DNA of 43,616 nucleotides from Puniceicoccales bacterium (GCA_031257405.1 JAIROS010000023.1:1-43616); one strand, 5' to 3'; shown: positions 1 to 10,215, counted from the stretch's first letter. The notes: a model not told the origin generated them from the sequence alone. Numbers and translations are program-made.

Positions 1-69
1 CTCCTCTCCCAAATCAACCAAGCCCTCCATGACGCAAATACTCAAATTACCCGCAATATCAAAGCTTAG
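1..69 (+). CDS. C-terminal tail of an unidentified protein (partial)
   Basis: Frame 1 is open from the first base to a TAG at 67-69 and encodes the last 22 residues of a protein, ending LHDANTQITRNIKA. The gene starts outside the window. The piece is too short to assign a family. It converges on the SNF2 helicase gene across an AT-rich spacer, so it would be the end of a plus-strand transcription unit. It could also be a chance open frame. Confidence 0.4.
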   Translation, partial: LLSQINQALHDANTQITRNIKA

Positions 70-359
70 GCTTCCTTCTTTTCTTTTTTCTTTCTTGAAA
101 AAATTTTAGCCCTTGTCAATTGTTTTTTTGTGTAATGCCCGGATTCTTTTTTCTCTAATTTCTTTTGTAAAATTTCTTTTGCTTTTTTTTTAATATTTTA
201 ATATCATTTTCGCCACTTCGGGCCTGTACGAATATTTTTGTGCTTGACTTTTATATTTTATAAATTTATCCCCCGCTTTGGAAATGTTCGAAGACTATTT
301 TTTTTAATTGCTCTTTGTAAATAAAAAATAAACTTGGATTAATTTTTTACAATTCCAGT
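70..359. other. AT-rich spacer between convergent gene ends
   Basis: This stretch is dominated by runs of T and A (several T6-T8 tracts around 85-200 and 297-305). It separates the 3' end of the truncated plus-strand gene from the 3' end of the minus-strand SNF2 helicase gene. I found no open frame of note, no convincing GC-rich terminator hairpin, and no obvious copy of either neighbouring gene end, unlike many other spacers in this window. Confidence 0.5.
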
Positions 360-2828
360 TTACTCCTGCTGCAAAAGCTCTTGGATGTGGTCGAGAAAAT
401 ATTCAGTCCCCAGTTGCTTCGATTTCAGCGAATCAATAATCTCGCTAAACAAAGAAGACTTCTTCTCCTGCAGACGTTGGATGCCCGATTCAATGGAATT
501 TTGCGTAATAAATCGGTAAATGGTGACCTTTTTATCCTGACCAATGCGGTGTACGCGGTCCATCGCCTGCTTCTCAATCGAAGGGTTCCACCAGGGATCC
601 ATAAGAAATACCGTATCAGCCGCCGTCAACGTAATCCCAATCCCCCCCGCCTTCAAAGAAACCAGTATAATGGCGCTATTGGGATTTGTTTGAAAATTGT
701 CAACCACCACATTGCGGTGCTTCGTCGAACCAATAATCTCAAACAGATCGGCGGCCGGAAAATACTCCCGCAACATGGATTTAATGCGCTGTAAAAATGT
801 AACAAACTGACTGAAAATAACAATTTTTTTCTTAGGCACGGAAAATTCACGGCCCAGTATATTTTGTAGGGAAGCGAGTTTGCAACTGTCCTCAAAAAGA
901 GCCTCCACATTCGGAATAATCCCCGGATCGCAGGCCACTTGGCGCAGGCGCGTCAGGGCCGATAAAATGCCGAAGCGATGGTTTTTCAAATCAAATTGGT
1001 GTCTATCGTTACAGTAGCGTTTGAGGGTAGTATTGATGAAATTTTTATAGAGCGACTGTTGGAGTTGGGTCATTTCGCAGGGAACGTTGACTTCCATTTT
1101 TTGGGGCAATTCGCTGGCGACGGTTTCCTTTGTTCGCCGCAGCATAAAAGGTGCGATTTGTTTTTTAATTTTACTGCCAATGTCTTCGGATTTACACAGT
1201 TCGATGAACTGATTTTTCTCCCCCAGTAATCCCGGCATGAGGAAACGAAAGATACTCCACAGGTCGACCAGATTATTTTCGATCGGCGTACCACTGAGTG
1301 CCAGGCGCCATTTTGAACGGATAGCGGTACAGGCGTAAAAGATTTTAGTGGTTGGATTTTTAATGAATTGTGCTTCGTCGAGGACAGCCAATTGGAAATT
1401 TTTTTTAGCGATTTCGGATTTATGGCGGCGGAGCTGGGTATAGCTGATGACCCAGACGTGGACATCCGGTTCATTGAGGTCCGATTCCGAAGAAAAAATA
1501 TTGACTCTAAGTTTTGGGAAGAATTTTTGGGCTTCATTTTGCCAGACGTGGACGACGCTCGCCGGGCAAACTACAATCGTTTGCTCATCGGGATCGATTT
1601 TTGAAATAAATGTTAAAACTTGCAACGTTTTCCCCAAACCCATATCGTCGGCGATTAAACCGTGGAATCCGTGGCGCAGGATGTGGTTAATCCAGAGGAC
1701 GCCTTCGCGCTGGTAAGAGCGCAATATTTTGGGTAGAATAAAAGGTTTTTCGGGTTTCGACGCGAAGGATTGTTGCCACTCGAGGACCTCCGGACTGCTT
1801 TTGTAAGGGATATCCGATAGGCTGAAAATCGAATACATCATATAGCGGGGGATTTCGCTGTGGAAGCGGTTAAGGATGGCGTGTTGGGAGCGGGTAATGG
1901 TGATAGTTTTTTTACTCATGCGCACGGCCCCAAACCCTTCGATAAACAGGGGGCTGCCGTCGCCTTTGAGCATTTTTTTAGTGAAGTGCTGCGGGACGAC
2001 GTAATCATCGCTACTCAATTGCAGCGACAGGTCGAGACTATCGTCGCGGTTTTCACTTTTATGGGCGGCGAAAGCGGCACGGATTTCCTTAGGACCCTCG
2101 CCGAGTTTTTGGACATTGCTATCCAATTGGATGGCAAAGCGTTCGCGCCAATGGGGGAGTGTATATTTACAAAAGTCGATGGCGAAGGCGATATTGGCGA
2201 TGCGGTATTCTTTACTTTGTTTATACAACGAAAATCCGGCTTTGCGGGCGAGGTGGATCAATTTAATGACGCAATCGCGATCCTGTTGGGCGGTGGTATT
2301 TTTATAGCGGGAGAGGTTATCGGGGAAAACGAGCTTATTATTGCTAATCCAGTAAGCTTTGAAGCACAGGCTTTGGCCGGACATGTAAAAGGACAGTTTA
2401 AGGGGTTTATTGTTGAGTTTACTGGCGGTGTCGACGTTTTCATTTTTCGAAGCATTTTTCAGGGTAATATCGCTATCGTCGGTGGGGGAGAAGAGGGCGT
2501 CTTGTTTATCGAGGATAGCTTCGTCCATGGCGATGAGGGCACCGATGGCGGCATCATTTTTATTGAGGATGGAGGATCGTGCGGATAGCTGGCCATTTTC
2601 GAGGTCAATGATGGCGAAGAATTGTGATTTATTTTCGCCGAGGTAGCGCACGATGACATCGTCGGGACGGATTTCGATTTCTTTGACGGCATATTTTTCG
2701 AGGAAGTGGACACCTTTTCTGATTTCGTCACTCGAAAAGGATTTTTGCCAATCATTTTGCGCGAAAATTTCCATCCAATTCTCGAGCGATTGCCGCTTAA
2801 ACGTCACTGCTGGGGCGCGATTATGCAT
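360..2828 (-). CDS. SNF2-family DNA helicase/ATPase
   Basis: This is an 822-residue SNF2/RapA-type superfamily 2 ATPase that would translocate on duplex DNA and remodel protein-DNA complexes. The ATPase core occupies roughly residues 370-800. It has the Walker A motif DDMGLGKT near residue 394, a DEAQ box (LDEAQFIKNP) near 484, motif III SGTPIENN near 512, and the RecA-like C-terminal half with SLKAGGIGITL, DPWWNPSIEKQA and the arginine-finger motif DRVHRIGQ. The first 350 residues are divergent; I see no SWIM zinc-finger cysteine cluster there. It stands alone, divergent from dnaG, and its upstream region is one half of a tandem duplication. The start at ATG 2828 is the only good one in frame near the 5' end. 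The exact cellular role cannot be read from the sequence. Confidence 0.9.
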   Translation of the reverse strand: MHNRAPAVTFKRQSLENWMEIFAQNDWQKSFSSDEIRKGVHFLEKYAVKEIEIRPDDVIVRYLGENKSQFFAIIDLENGQLSARSSILNKNDAAIGALIAMDEAILDKQDALFSPTDDSDITLKNASKNENVDTASKLNNKPLKLSFYMSGQSLCFKAYWISNNKLVFPDNLSRYKNTTAQQDRDCVIKLIHLARKAGFSLYKQSKEYRIANIAFAIDFCKYTLPHWRERFAIQLDSNVQKLGEGPKEIRAAFAAHKSENRDDSLDLSLQLSSDDYVVPQHFTKKMLKGDGSPLFIEGFGAVRMSKKTITITRSQHAILNRFHSEIPRYMMYSIFSLSDIPYKSSPEVLEWQQSFASKPEKPFILPKILRSYQREGVLWINHILRHGFHGLIADDMGLGKTLQVLTFISKIDPDEQTIVVCPASVVHVWQNEAQKFFPKLRVNIFSSESDLNEPDVHVWVISYTQLRRHKSEIAKKNFQLAVLDEAQFIKNPTTKIFYACTAIRSKWRLALSGTPIENNLVDLWSIFRFLMPGLLGEKNQFIELCKSEDIGSKIKKQIAPFMLRRTKETVASELPQKMEVNVPCEMTQLQQSLYKNFINTTLKRYCNDRHQFDLKNHRFGILSALTRLRQVACDPGIIPNVEALFEDSCKLASLQNILGREFSVPKKKIVIFSQFVTFLQRIKSMLREYFPAADLFEIIGSTKHRNVVVDNFQTNPNSAIILVSLKAGGIGITLTAADTVFLMDPWWNPSIEKQAMDRVHRIGQDKKVTIYRFITQNSIESGIQRLQEKKSSLFSEIIDSLKSKQLGTEYFLDHIQELLQQE

Positions 2829-2830
2829 GG

Positions 2831-3170
2831 TTATCTTAAATTCTGAAAAAAAAGGATAAAAATGTCAAGTATTTTTTTGGATTAATATTTTTCATTGCTT
2901 TTTTTGAAATAAATATTTTCGCTTCAGAGTAATATTTATTGTCGGAGGAGAGCAAGTTGAGTCGGAAAATGATAATTTTGGAAGGAGGCTTGAATTTTAT
3001 AATTATTTTGTTTTGAGGAAAGAAATGAAAATGTTAGATATTTCCCGAAATTTATATTTTTTTGTTGCTTTTTCTGAAAAAAATATTTTCGCTTCAGAGT
3101 AATATTTATTATCGGAGGAGAGCAAGTTGCGTCGGAGAATAATAATTTTGGAAGGAGGCTTGAGTTTTTA
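2831..3170. repeat. 170-bp tandem duplication in the SNF2/dnaG divergent spacer
   Basis: Positions 2831-3000 and 3001-3170 align at an offset of exactly 170 bp. The right part (2891-3000 against 3061-3170) is highly similar, with about ten mismatches in 110 positions by eye. Both copies contain the blocks ATTTTCGCTTCAGAGTAATA and TTTTGGAAGGAGGCTTGA. The left 60 bp are more decayed. The unit fills the whole region between the two divergent start codons, so each gene now has one copy next to it. The GGAAGGAGG in each copy resembles a strong ribosome binding site. Confidence 0.85.
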
Positions 3171-3235
3171 TGAAAATGCCTATGAAAAAGAAAATTAATG
3201 CCCATCATCAAACGAGAGTGCATAGAACATATTAG
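3170..3235 (+). CDS. possible 21-codon leader ORF overlapping the dnaG start
   Basis: An ATG at 3170 lies 11 nt after a strong ribosome binding site (GGAAGGAGG, 3150-3158). It opens a 21-codon frame rich in Lys and His that ends with TAG at 3233-3235, out of frame with and overlapping the start of dnaG at 3198. The dnaG ATG itself has only an A-rich, poor ribosome binding site. Translation of this leader could therefore load ribosomes for dnaG. It may equally be incidental: the strong site belongs to the duplicated segment, and in the upstream copy no ATG follows it. Confidence 0.25.
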   Translation: MKMPMKKKINAHHQTRVHRTY

Positions 3236-5048
3236 GGAGACGGCCGATCTCTACGACATCGTTTCCGGCTACGTGCAATTGCGGCGTTCGGGCGGCAACT
3301 GGAAGGGCTTGAGCCCCTTTACGGTCGAAAAAACACCCTCGTTTTTCGTACTCCCAGAAAAAAAATTCTTCAAATGCTTCAGCACCGGTTACGCAGGCGA
3401 TATTTTCCGTTTTTTGGAGTTGAAGGAGAATTTGTCTTTTATTGAAGCGGTGGAATGGTTGGCGAAACATTACGGCATCAATCTGGAGTACGCGGAGAAT
3501 AAATATGCCAAAAGTTACTCCAAAAATGAATTACTGGAGATCCACGAAGACGCCGCCGCCTATTACCAGCGAAAATTCCGTGAAAATCCGGACGTTCAGC
3601 GCTATTGGACGGAGACGCGTCGATTTTCCCCCGAAGCGGCGGAGCGTTACGGCATCGGTTGGGCGCCCAATTTCGACCGCGGATTACTGGCATTATTGCG
3701 CCGGAAAACCTATACGTTGGAAGCATTGCAACAGTGTGGATTATTGCTATGGAACGAGAATGATCCCCAAAATTTCCGATTGCGTTTTACGGGCCGTCTC
3801 ATGATCCCGATCTACGACGTACAAAATCGCGTCGTTGCTTTTGCGGGGCGCATTATCGAGCAGTCCGGCGACTTTTCCAAGTATATTAACTCCCCCGAAA
3901 CCCCTATTTTCAGCAAAGGGAGCATGTTATATGGGCTTCACCACGCGCGGAAGTTTGTTACGGATCATTTTACCGTTGTGGAGGGTCCGTTGGATGCGAT
4001 ACGTTGTTGGGAGAGTGGGATTCACGAAGCCATAGCGCCGCAGGGGACGGGGATTACGGAGATACAGATGCATTTACTTCGGCGTTACGTATCCAAGTTA
4101 CTTTGTTTGACGGACGGCGATGGAGCGGGTCAGAAGTGTGCGCTACGAGTTGTCGAATTATCTTTCAAAGCGGGTTTAGAGAGTCGGATCATAGCGCTCG
4201 GTGCGGGCGACGACCCCGATTCTTTACTATTGCGCGACGGCAGGATGGGTTTTGATTGTTTGCGGGAGGAGGCGATGATTCCTTTTCTCGCCCGAGTGCT
4301 TTTACCGCGGGGGGATGCGTCGACGGCCGTCGAGAGGGAACATTTTTTAAAAAAAGTTTACGAAATGATCCGCACCGCCGATTCGGAAGTCACCCAAAGC
4401 GCCTATTTGGACGAGTTGGCGCTCCATTTGAATCTCGATCGCCGGGCCATAGGGAATGATTTTCGCAATTTTTGTGGGGATATGCGATTGGCTATGGCAG
4501 TTGGGGGAGTGCGGCAGGCGGCTTTTCTGGGCGAAACGAAGGTCAAAGGGAAGTTGCACACGGCGGAGTACGATCTCCTATCGCTGGTACTCCATTACGG
4601 TCATTTTGGGCAGAAAATTGCTTACATTGTCGACGACGAGTGGCTCAGCGGCGAGCACGGAAATTTGTTGCAAAAGGTACTCAACGAGGTCCGCGAAGAC
4701 ATGTGGGAGGGGCCGCGGGAGAATAGTCCCGTTTTTTCGGAGTCGGAATTGAACGAGTTATTCTCCATTTTAGCCGAGAATAGCGACGTCGAAGATCCCC
4801 CCGAAGCCGTAAATGCCTGTATCCGTTCGTTGTACACGGCCTTTGTCAAGCAAAAACTCGCTTCCATTGACCAAAAAATATCCCAACAAAGAAAATTTAC
4901 GAAAGATAAAAATTTGCTTGACAACGTCGATTTCTTTAAGAATCTTCAGACGGAAAAATTACGCCTACGTCAATTGTTAATTTCCTGTCCGAAAATTGAG
5001 GGGGGTGAAATGAATTTAGAGTATGGAGAATACAAAGGTAACGAATGA
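3198..5048 (+). CDS. dnaG: DNA primase DnaG
   Basis: This 616-residue primase synthesises RNA primers for replication forks. The N-terminal CHC2-like domain is clear ([17 protein letters not shown], then [12 protein letters not shown]), but three of the four usual zinc ligands are absent: Cys to Ser39, His to Thr42 and the last Cys to Thr63, with only Cys60 kept. The catalytic core and TOPRIM domain follow, with EGPLDA in place of the usual EGYMD and the acidic DGDGAG motif near residues 310-315. The C-terminal third is divergent, as expected of the helicase-binding region. The gene overlaps rpoD by 26 bp, echoing the dnaG-rpoD order of many bacteria. The start is at ATG 3198; the frame is closed upstream of the first conserved residues. 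Confidence 0.95.
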   Translation: MPIIKRECIEHIRETADLYDIVSGYVQLRRSGGNWKGLSPFTVEKTPSFFVLPEKKFFKCFSTGYAGDIFRFLELKENLSFIEAVEWLAKHYGINLEYAENKYAKSYSKNELLEIHEDAAAYYQRKFRENPDVQRYWTETRRFSPEAAERYGIGWAPNFDRGLLALLRRKTYTLEALQQCGLLLWNENDPQNFRLRFTGRLMIPIYDVQNRVVAFAGRIIEQSGDFSKYINSPETPIFSKGSMLYGLHHARKFVTDHFTVVEGPLDAIRCWESGIHEAIAPQGTGITEIQMHLLRRYVSKLLCLTDGDGAGQKCALRVVELSFKAGLESRIIALGAGDDPDSLLLRDGRMGFDCLREEAMIPFLARVLLPRGDASTAVEREHFLKKVYEMIRTADSEVTQSAYLDELALHLNLDRRAIGNDFRNFCGDMRLAMAVGGVRQAAFLGETKVKGKLHTAEYDLLSLVLHYGHFGQKIAYIVDDEWLSGEHGNLLQKVLNEVREDMWEGPRENSPVFSESELNELFSILAENSDVEDPPEAVNACIRSLYTAFVKQKLASIDQKISQQRKFTKDKNLLDNVDFFKNLQTEKLRLRQLLISCPKIEGGEMNLEYGEYKGNE

Positions 5049-6720
5049 TACCAATGCCGGTGGTGTCAACGAGCGCATGAAGGAGTTAATTCGTTTTGCT
5101 CGTGGTAAGGGGTATTTGACGCTGCATGATATTAGCGAGCATCTTCCCGAGAGCATAGAGAATCCCGAGGATATCGAGAACGTCATGAATATTCTTGACA
5201 ATCTCGAAATTGAGATTATTGACAGTGAGGAGTCGGAGATTGAGAAAAAGCGGTCCGTGGCTGAAGCGGCGATGGATAATCCTTCGGAGAACGTCGCCGA
5301 AGATCCGGTGCGCATGTATTTACGGCAGATGGGGCAAGTCCCTTTACTGACGCGGGAGCAGGAGATCGCGATTTCGAAGCGCATAGAAAAAGCGGAGTTG
5401 CAAGCCCAAGATGAGTTATTTTCGATCCATTTGACGGCACCTTTCCAGATCAATCTCGCGGAACGTTTGCTCAACAGGGAGGAGCGTTTTGATCGCATTG
5501 TATTGGACAAGAAGATTGAGAGTCGCGAGGTCTATTACCGCATTTTGGATCGATCGATTCAGGAGAGTAAATTATTATTGGAGAAAATCCAGGAGGTTTG
5601 GGATCATTTACAGAAGTCGACGGACGAGAAGGAGGAGAAGCGGACGGCCATTCGTCTGCGGCAGTTTCAATCCCAACTCAAAACGGTCATGAAGCGATTT
5701 TGTTTCAAGATGAAAATTTTTGAAGATTTTTTACAAAAATTGCGGCCGGATTTGAAGCAAATTGAGCAATTGCTGCACGAGATTGCGAAGGCTAGGATGA
5801 TCGCGGAGCGCAAGAAAATCGATATAGGGCCTCAGTTGGAACGCATTCGTCGGGCGCTGATGAAGTTAGAGGAGAAGTACAATGTGGATCCGGAGCGTCT
5901 GCTGGAGATTGTAAAAAATTTTCGCGAATCCATGAAGGAGGCGCATCGGGCTAAGCAGGAGATGGTCTCGGCGAATTTGCGGCTGGTGATCAGCATTGCC
6001 AAAAAATATACGAATCGGGGGCTAACGTTTTTGGATTTGATTCAGGAGGGGAACATGGGATTAATGAAGGCGGTTGAGAAGTTTGAGCACCGCCGCGGCT
6101 ATAAATTTTCGACCTACGCCACCTGGTGGATCCGCCAAGCCATTACGCGTTCCATAGCCGACCAAGCGCGGACGATTCGCATTCCGGTGCATATGATTGA
6201 GATACTGAACCGGGTCATGCAGATTCAGCGTCAATTGCAGCAGGAACTTGGCCACGAAGCGACGGCGGAGGAGGTATCCAAGGAAATGGATTTGCCATTG
6301 GATCGGGTAAAGGCCATTATGAAGATGGCGCAGCAACCGATTTCGCTACAGAGTCCGGTGGGGGACAATGAGGATTCTAGTTTTGGGGATTTCATCGAGG
6401 ACAAGTCTGCGGAAAACCCTTACGACATGACGGCCTACAGTTTATTACGGGAGAAGATTGACGATGTTTTGGTGAGTTTAAGCACTCGGGAGAAGGAGGT
6501 ATTGATGTTACGTTTTGGGTTAAGGGACGGGTATAGTCGGACGTTGGAGGAGGTGGGGCAGATGTTCAGAGTCACGCGGGAGCGCATTCGTCAGATTGAG
6601 GCGAAAGCTTTGCGGAAGATGCGTCATCCGACGCGCATAAGGCAACTATATGGATTTTTTGAGGGGGAGTTTACGACGGACGGCCCTGGTTTTGAGGATT
6701 TTATTCAGCAGCCGGCCTGA
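5023..6720 (+). CDS. rpoD: primary RNA polymerase sigma-70 factor RpoD
   Basis: This 565-residue protein is the housekeeping sigma factor that directs RNA polymerase to -35/-10 promoters. Region 1.1 is present near residues 15-60 ([10 protein letters not shown]), region 1.2 near 90-120 ([17 protein letters not shown]), a charged non-conserved linker follows, and regions 2-4 are canonical: [40 protein letters not shown] and the helix-turn-helix [16 protein letters not shown]. Its ATG lies inside the 3' end of dnaG in another frame. The purine stretch GAGGGGGG at 4998-5005 is rather far away, so translation is probably coupled to dnaG. Its last codons and 3' flank are tandemly duplicated downstream. 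Confidence 0.97.
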   Translation: MENTKVTNDTNAGGVNERMKELIRFARGKGYLTLHDISEHLPESIENPEDIENVMNILDNLEIEIIDSEESEIEKKRSVAEAAMDNPSENVAEDPVRMYLRQMGQVPLLTREQEIAISKRIEKAELQAQDELFSIHLTAPFQINLAERLLNREERFDRIVLDKKIESREVYYRILDRSIQESKLLLEKIQEVWDHLQKSTDEKEEKRTAIRLRQFQSQLKTVMKRFCFKMKIFEDFLQKLRPDLKQIEQLLHEIAKARMIAERKKIDIGPQLERIRRALMKLEEKYNVDPERLLEIVKNFRESMKEAHRAKQEMVSANLRLVISIAKKYTNRGLTFLDLIQEGNMGLMKAVEKFEHRRGYKFSTYATWWIRQAITRSIADQARTIRIPVHMIEILNRVMQIQRQLQQELGHEATAEEVSKEMDLPLDRVKAIMKMAQQPISLQSPVGDNEDSSFGDFIEDKSAENPYDMTAYSLLREKIDDVLVSLSTREKEVLMLRFGLRDGYSRTLEEVGQMFRVTRERIRQIEAKALRKMRHPTRIRQLYGFFEGEFTTDGPGFEDFIQQPA

Positions 6721-6881
6721 TAAATTTTGTGGGTGTCGGTGATATTTTTAGGTAATGGGGCGGTTATATAGATTTTTTGAGAAAAAATTTACAATGAATG
6801 GTTTTGATTTTAAAGACTTTATTTAGTGGCCGGCTTGATAAGTTTTTGGGAATGTCGGCGATATTTTTAGATGTTTTGCGG
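6646..6881 (+). repeat. tandem duplication of the rpoD 3' end (about 118 bp, two copies)
   Basis: The last 25 codons of rpoD plus about 43 bp of 3' flank (6646-6763) are repeated at 6764-6881. The second copy still shows the frame (TTATATAGATTTTTTGAG) but carries an in-frame TAG in place of a Gln codon and many amino-acid changes. All coding-part differences I could align are transitions, mostly G to A or C to T in the copy. There is one single-base indel after the stop codon. The copy has no start codon and is a decaying remnant filling the rpoD-pheT spacer. Confidence 0.85.
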
Positions 6882-6943
6882 GCATTTATTTTTTAGAAAT
6901 TAGTTTTGCATTCCGAAGATTTTTCGCGAGATTTTATGTTGCG

Positions 6944-9334
6944 ATGAAAGTAAGTCTGAGTTGGTTGAAGCGTTTTATTGACCTGGATGACGCGCCGGAA
7001 AATATTGCCGAAACTTTTGTTAAATTGGGTTTTGAGGTTGAATCGGTTATTTCGGCGGGCTTTGCGGAAAATGATGCCGTTGTAGTGGGTAGAATTTTGA
7101 GTTTTGAACAGCATCCCCAGGCGGATCGGCTCAATATTTGTCGGGTCGATATCGGCGCTGGGCAACCGCTCCAGATTGTCTGTGGCGCAACTAATTTTAG
7201 GCAAAATGACTGCGTGCCGGTAGCGCTCCCGGGGGCGGTGTTACCGGGAAATGTAAGGATAAAAAAATCGAAATTGCGCGGCGTTGAGTCCGAGGGAATG
7301 ATGTGCAGCGGCGGTGAATTGGGGTTGAATGCGGAGCATTCTGGACTGTTAATTTTGGGGCAGAACTATGCGTTGGGAACGAAAATCCATGAAATTTTCC
7401 CCGCGGGAGATGTCATTTTCGAGCTAGAACTCACGGCCAATCGCGGCGATGCGCTGTCCCACTATGGCGTGGCTCGCGAATTAGCTGCCTGGTACAATAT
7501 GCCGCTAAAACCCATCGAAATTCCCCGGTCGGAACGGGATTACCCGGCCCAGGAAAGCGCCCCCCTCGCCATCGAAGTCCTTGGGTCGGATTGTGAATTA
7601 TATGCGACAATTGTGTTAAAAAATGTAAAAATTTGCGAAAGCGTCCCGTGGATTCGCCGCGATTTGGAAGCGGTAGGCATTGCGGTCATCAATAGTGTTG
7701 TCGACGTGACGAATTGGGTGATGATGGCGTACGGGCAGCCGCTCCACGCCTTTGATCGCTCGAAAGTCGGGAGGAAAATTGTGGTCCGCGGGGCATTTGC
7801 TGGGGAAAAAATAGCGACATTGGACGGCAAGGAGCATGAGCTTACACCGGCGATGCTTGTAATTGCCGACGAAAATCGCCCACTAGCCGTTGCGGGGGTT
7901 ATAGGCGGAACGTTCGCGAAGATAGGGGCGGAAACGGAGGAAATTATTTTGGAGGGGGCTTGTTTTTCGGCGGACAGCGTACGTAAAACGGCTCGGTCTT
8001 TGGCGATCAGTACGGACAGTTCTTACCGCTATGCGCGCCACGTGGATGCGGCCCAAACGGAGCATTTTCTTCGGATAGCTGCCCAAATGCTAGTGGATTT
8101 GTACGGTGCGGCATTCGTTTCACCGCTGATCAAAATTCCCCAAAATATCGATTTTCCGCCAAAAAAAATTGAATTGAAGCCGGATTTTGTCCGTAAAATT
8201 TTTGGATTTTTTATTGACAACGACGCCATTTTTGACCTACTAACGCGCCTGCAATACGTAGTGCACCGCGGGGATGGCGAGACTTGGGTGGTGGAATCGC
8301 CTTCCTATCGTTGGGAAGTGACGCGGCCCATTGACTTAGTCGAGGAGTGTTTGCGGGTTTACGGCGTCGGCAACATTCCCGATGGGGGTGCCGCCCTAAA
8401 AATCGCCGCGGGGGAGTCCGTTAGCAGTGCGCCAAAGGCGAAGCGCATCATTCAATTTTTATCGGACAACGGTTTTGTCGAGTGCTATAATTATTCTCTT
8501 ATGGGGGAGGCGGAAAGTGCTTTAGCCGTAGCCAATCCGCTGGTCAAAAATCAGAGTCACATGCGCGTTTCGCTGCTCCCCGGGCTGGTCGAGGCTTTCC
8601 GATACAATTTACAAAATGGTAATAAATATGCGAAATTTTTTGAATTGGGCCATGTTACTCGGAGAATTGGGGAGGATTTTGAGGAATTAATTTCCGTTGC
8701 ATTTTTAATTCCGGCCGAATCTTTTGGGGGGCATTGGGACGCCTTTATTCGGCCGACGTTTTATGGGGCTAAGCGTTTGGCGCGGCAGATTTGGGCGATG
8801 GTGACGGACAGGGCATTTGGGCCCGTCGAAATGTTACGGGATCCGCCATTTGAGCCGCAATATTCCGCTAAAATTGGTGATCTGGAAGCGCAATCGATTC
8901 TCGCCCACGTGGGGTATTTGGATGTGTCCGGCGCAAAGGAATTCCAAATGCCGCTCATTATGGGTGAAATTTTTGTAAAAATTCCGCTTTTTGAAACCCC
9001 CAATGGCCCCAAAAAATACCAGTCCTTTTCCTGCTACCCGGCGGCCAAACGGGATATCGCTTTAATTGTGGACCGCGATTATCCGGCGCAGCGGGTGATC
9101 GACGAAGTCCAGGACATGGTGGAAACCGCCGCTAAAGGCATTTTTACGGCCGTCGAAATCGGTATTTTTGACATCTATCGCGGACAAAATTTACCGGAAC
9201 AAAGGAAGAGTTTGGGTTTAAATTTATCCTTTAAAAATGATAAAAAAACGCCTTCCGACGGGGAAATTGACCGAGTTTTTGAAGAATTGGTAACGGCGAT
9301 TAGGCGGCGTTCGGATTTTGAATTGCGGGGGTAA
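6944..9334 (+). CDS. pheT: phenylalanine-tRNA ligase beta subunit PheT
   Basis: This 796-residue beta chain forms, with PheS, the alpha2-beta2 enzyme that charges tRNA-Phe. The N-terminus MKVSLSWLKRFIDL is typical. An EMAPII-like tRNA-binding domain lies near residues 40-150 (VVGRILSFEQHPQADRL, KLRGVESEGMMCS). The B3/B4 editing, B5 and catalytic-like domains follow, and the C-terminal anticodon-binding FDX-ACB domain starts near residue 690 (CYPAAKRDIALIVDRDYPA). The length matches the family. pheS is not adjacent, whereas most bacteria have pheS-pheT side by side; here the gene follows rpoD remnants and leads into parA 21 bp downstream. The start is ATG 6944. Confidence 0.96.
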   Translation: MKVSLSWLKRFIDLDDAPENIAETFVKLGFEVESVISAGFAENDAVVVGRILSFEQHPQADRLNICRVDIGAGQPLQIVCGATNFRQNDCVPVALPGAVLPGNVRIKKSKLRGVESEGMMCSGGELGLNAEHSGLLILGQNYALGTKIHEIFPAGDVIFELELTANRGDALSHYGVARELAAWYNMPLKPIEIPRSERDYPAQESAPLAIEVLGSDCELYATIVLKNVKICESVPWIRRDLEAVGIAVINSVVDVTNWVMMAYGQPLHAFDRSKVGRKIVVRGAFAGEKIATLDGKEHELTPAMLVIADENRPLAVAGVIGGTFAKIGAETEEIILEGACFSADSVRKTARSLAISTDSSYRYARHVDAAQTEHFLRIAAQMLVDLYGAAFVSPLIKIPQNIDFPPKKIELKPDFVRKIFGFFIDNDAIFDLLTRLQYVVHRGDGETWVVESPSYRWEVTRPIDLVEECLRVYGVGNIPDGGAALKIAAGESVSSAPKAKRIIQFLSDNGFVECYNYSLMGEAESALAVANPLVKNQSHMRVSLLPGLVEAFRYNLQNGNKYAKFFELGHVTRRIGEDFEELISVAFLIPAESFGGHWDAFIRPTFYGAKRLARQIWAMVTDRAFGPVEMLRDPPFEPQYSAKIGDLEAQSILAHVGYLDVSGAKEFQMPLIMGEIFVKIPLFETPNGPKKYQSFSCYPAAKRDIALIVDRDYPAQRVIDEVQDMVETAAKGIFTAVEIGIFDIYRGQNLPEQRKSLGLNLSFKNDKKTPSDGEIDRVFEELVTAIRRRSDFELRG

Positions 9335-9355
9335 AATTTAGCGGAGGCAAAACGT

Positions 9356-10138
9356 ATGGCGGCGATGATTTTTTCGATTGCGAATCAGAAAGGTGGGGTA
9401 GGGAAGACGACGACGGCCATCAATTTATCGGTTTCTTTGGCGCGTAAGGGTATTGCGACGCTCCTCATCGACCTGGATCCCCAGGGAAATACGACGAGTG
9501 GCCTTGGGCTTAGGAAGGAAAGTGGCGGGAGTTTGTACGATGTTTTACACGGCGAAGCGGATGCCGTCGACCGCGTCAAGGAAACGGCGCAGAAAAATCT
9601 CAGTATTATTCCCGCGGAAGTGGATCTTGTGGCCATTGAAGTCGAGCTCAGCCAGAAGGGAGATTATCTCATGCGGCTACGCCAATGCCTTGCGCCGATT
9701 AAAAAAACGGATCGTTTTCGGGCGATTATTTTGGATTGTCCCCCTGCTTTGGGGTTGATTTCGATGAATAGTTTAGCGTGTGCGGACAAATTGATTGTGG
9801 CGTTGCAGTGTGAGTATTTAGCGTTGGAGGGGCTGAGTCAGATTTTGGCTGTAGTGGAGGATTTACGTGGGCGTGGGATTAATCCGTCTCTAGAGATTGG
9901 GGGGATTTTGATGACGATGTTTGATATTCGCACGAATTTATCGCGGCAGATTGTGGAGGACGTGCAGAGGCATTTTCCCCAGCTAGCTTTTTCGACCGTA
10001 ATTCCCCGTTCCGTGCGCCTGAGTGAAGCGCCGAGTTTTGGGCAATCCATTTTTGACTACGATAAGATGAGCAGCGGTGCCAAGGCTTACGAGCGTCTCG
10101 GCGAAGAGGTGATTCGGCGTTTTGGTTTGGATCGCTAA
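9356..10138 (+). CDS. parA: ParA/Soj-family chromosome partitioning ATPase
   Basis: This 260-residue protein carries the deviant Walker A motif KGGVGKTT (residues 12-19), the A' motif LIDLDPQGN near 40-48 and Walker B LDCPPALG near 126-133. These mark a ParA/Soj P-loop ATPase that binds DNA nonspecifically and segregates origins with ParB. The short form without an N-terminal helix-turn-helix is of chromosomal type. No parB follows: the next 80 bp hold a deleted copy of the parA tail and then the convergent pseudouridine synthase gene. It lies 21 bp after pheT with AGCGGAGGCAAAACGT before the ATG, a good ribosome binding site. Confidence 0.94.
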   Translation: MAAMIFSIANQKGGVGKTTTAINLSVSLARKGIATLLIDLDPQGNTTSGLGLRKESGGSLYDVLHGEADAVDRVKETAQKNLSIIPAEVDLVAIEVELSQKGDYLMRLRQCLAPIKKTDRFRAIILDCPPALGLISMNSLACADKLIVALQCEYLALEGLSQILAVVEDLRGRGINPSLEIGGILMTMFDIRTNLSRQIVEDVQRHFPQLAFSTVIPRSVRLSEAPSFGQSIFDYDKMSSGAKAYERLGEEVIRRFGLDR

Positions 10139-10144
10139 TTATTT

Positions 10145-10215
10145 TTTAATAATTTTTTCAGCCGTAATTCCCCGTTCCGTACGTTTTTTAGATCGTCAAT
10201 TATTTTTACATTATT
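10145..10215 (+). repeat. internally deleted copy of the parA 3' end
   Basis: CCGTAATTCCCCGTTCCGT at 10162-10180 repeats parA codons at 9996-10014 exactly. It is followed directly by CGTTTTTTAGATCGTCAATTAT, which matches the end of parA and its flank (10118-10144), so about 100 bp in between are missing from the copy. The copy contributes nothing codable. It shows the same edge-duplication pattern as the other spacers, followed by a deletion. Confidence 0.7.

Noticed and set aside
1860-2588. 242-codon plus-strand open frame opposite the SNF2 gene
   Set aside because: It is an antisense shadow of a well-conserved helicase gene and has repetitive Gly/Phe/Ile composition typical of such shadows.
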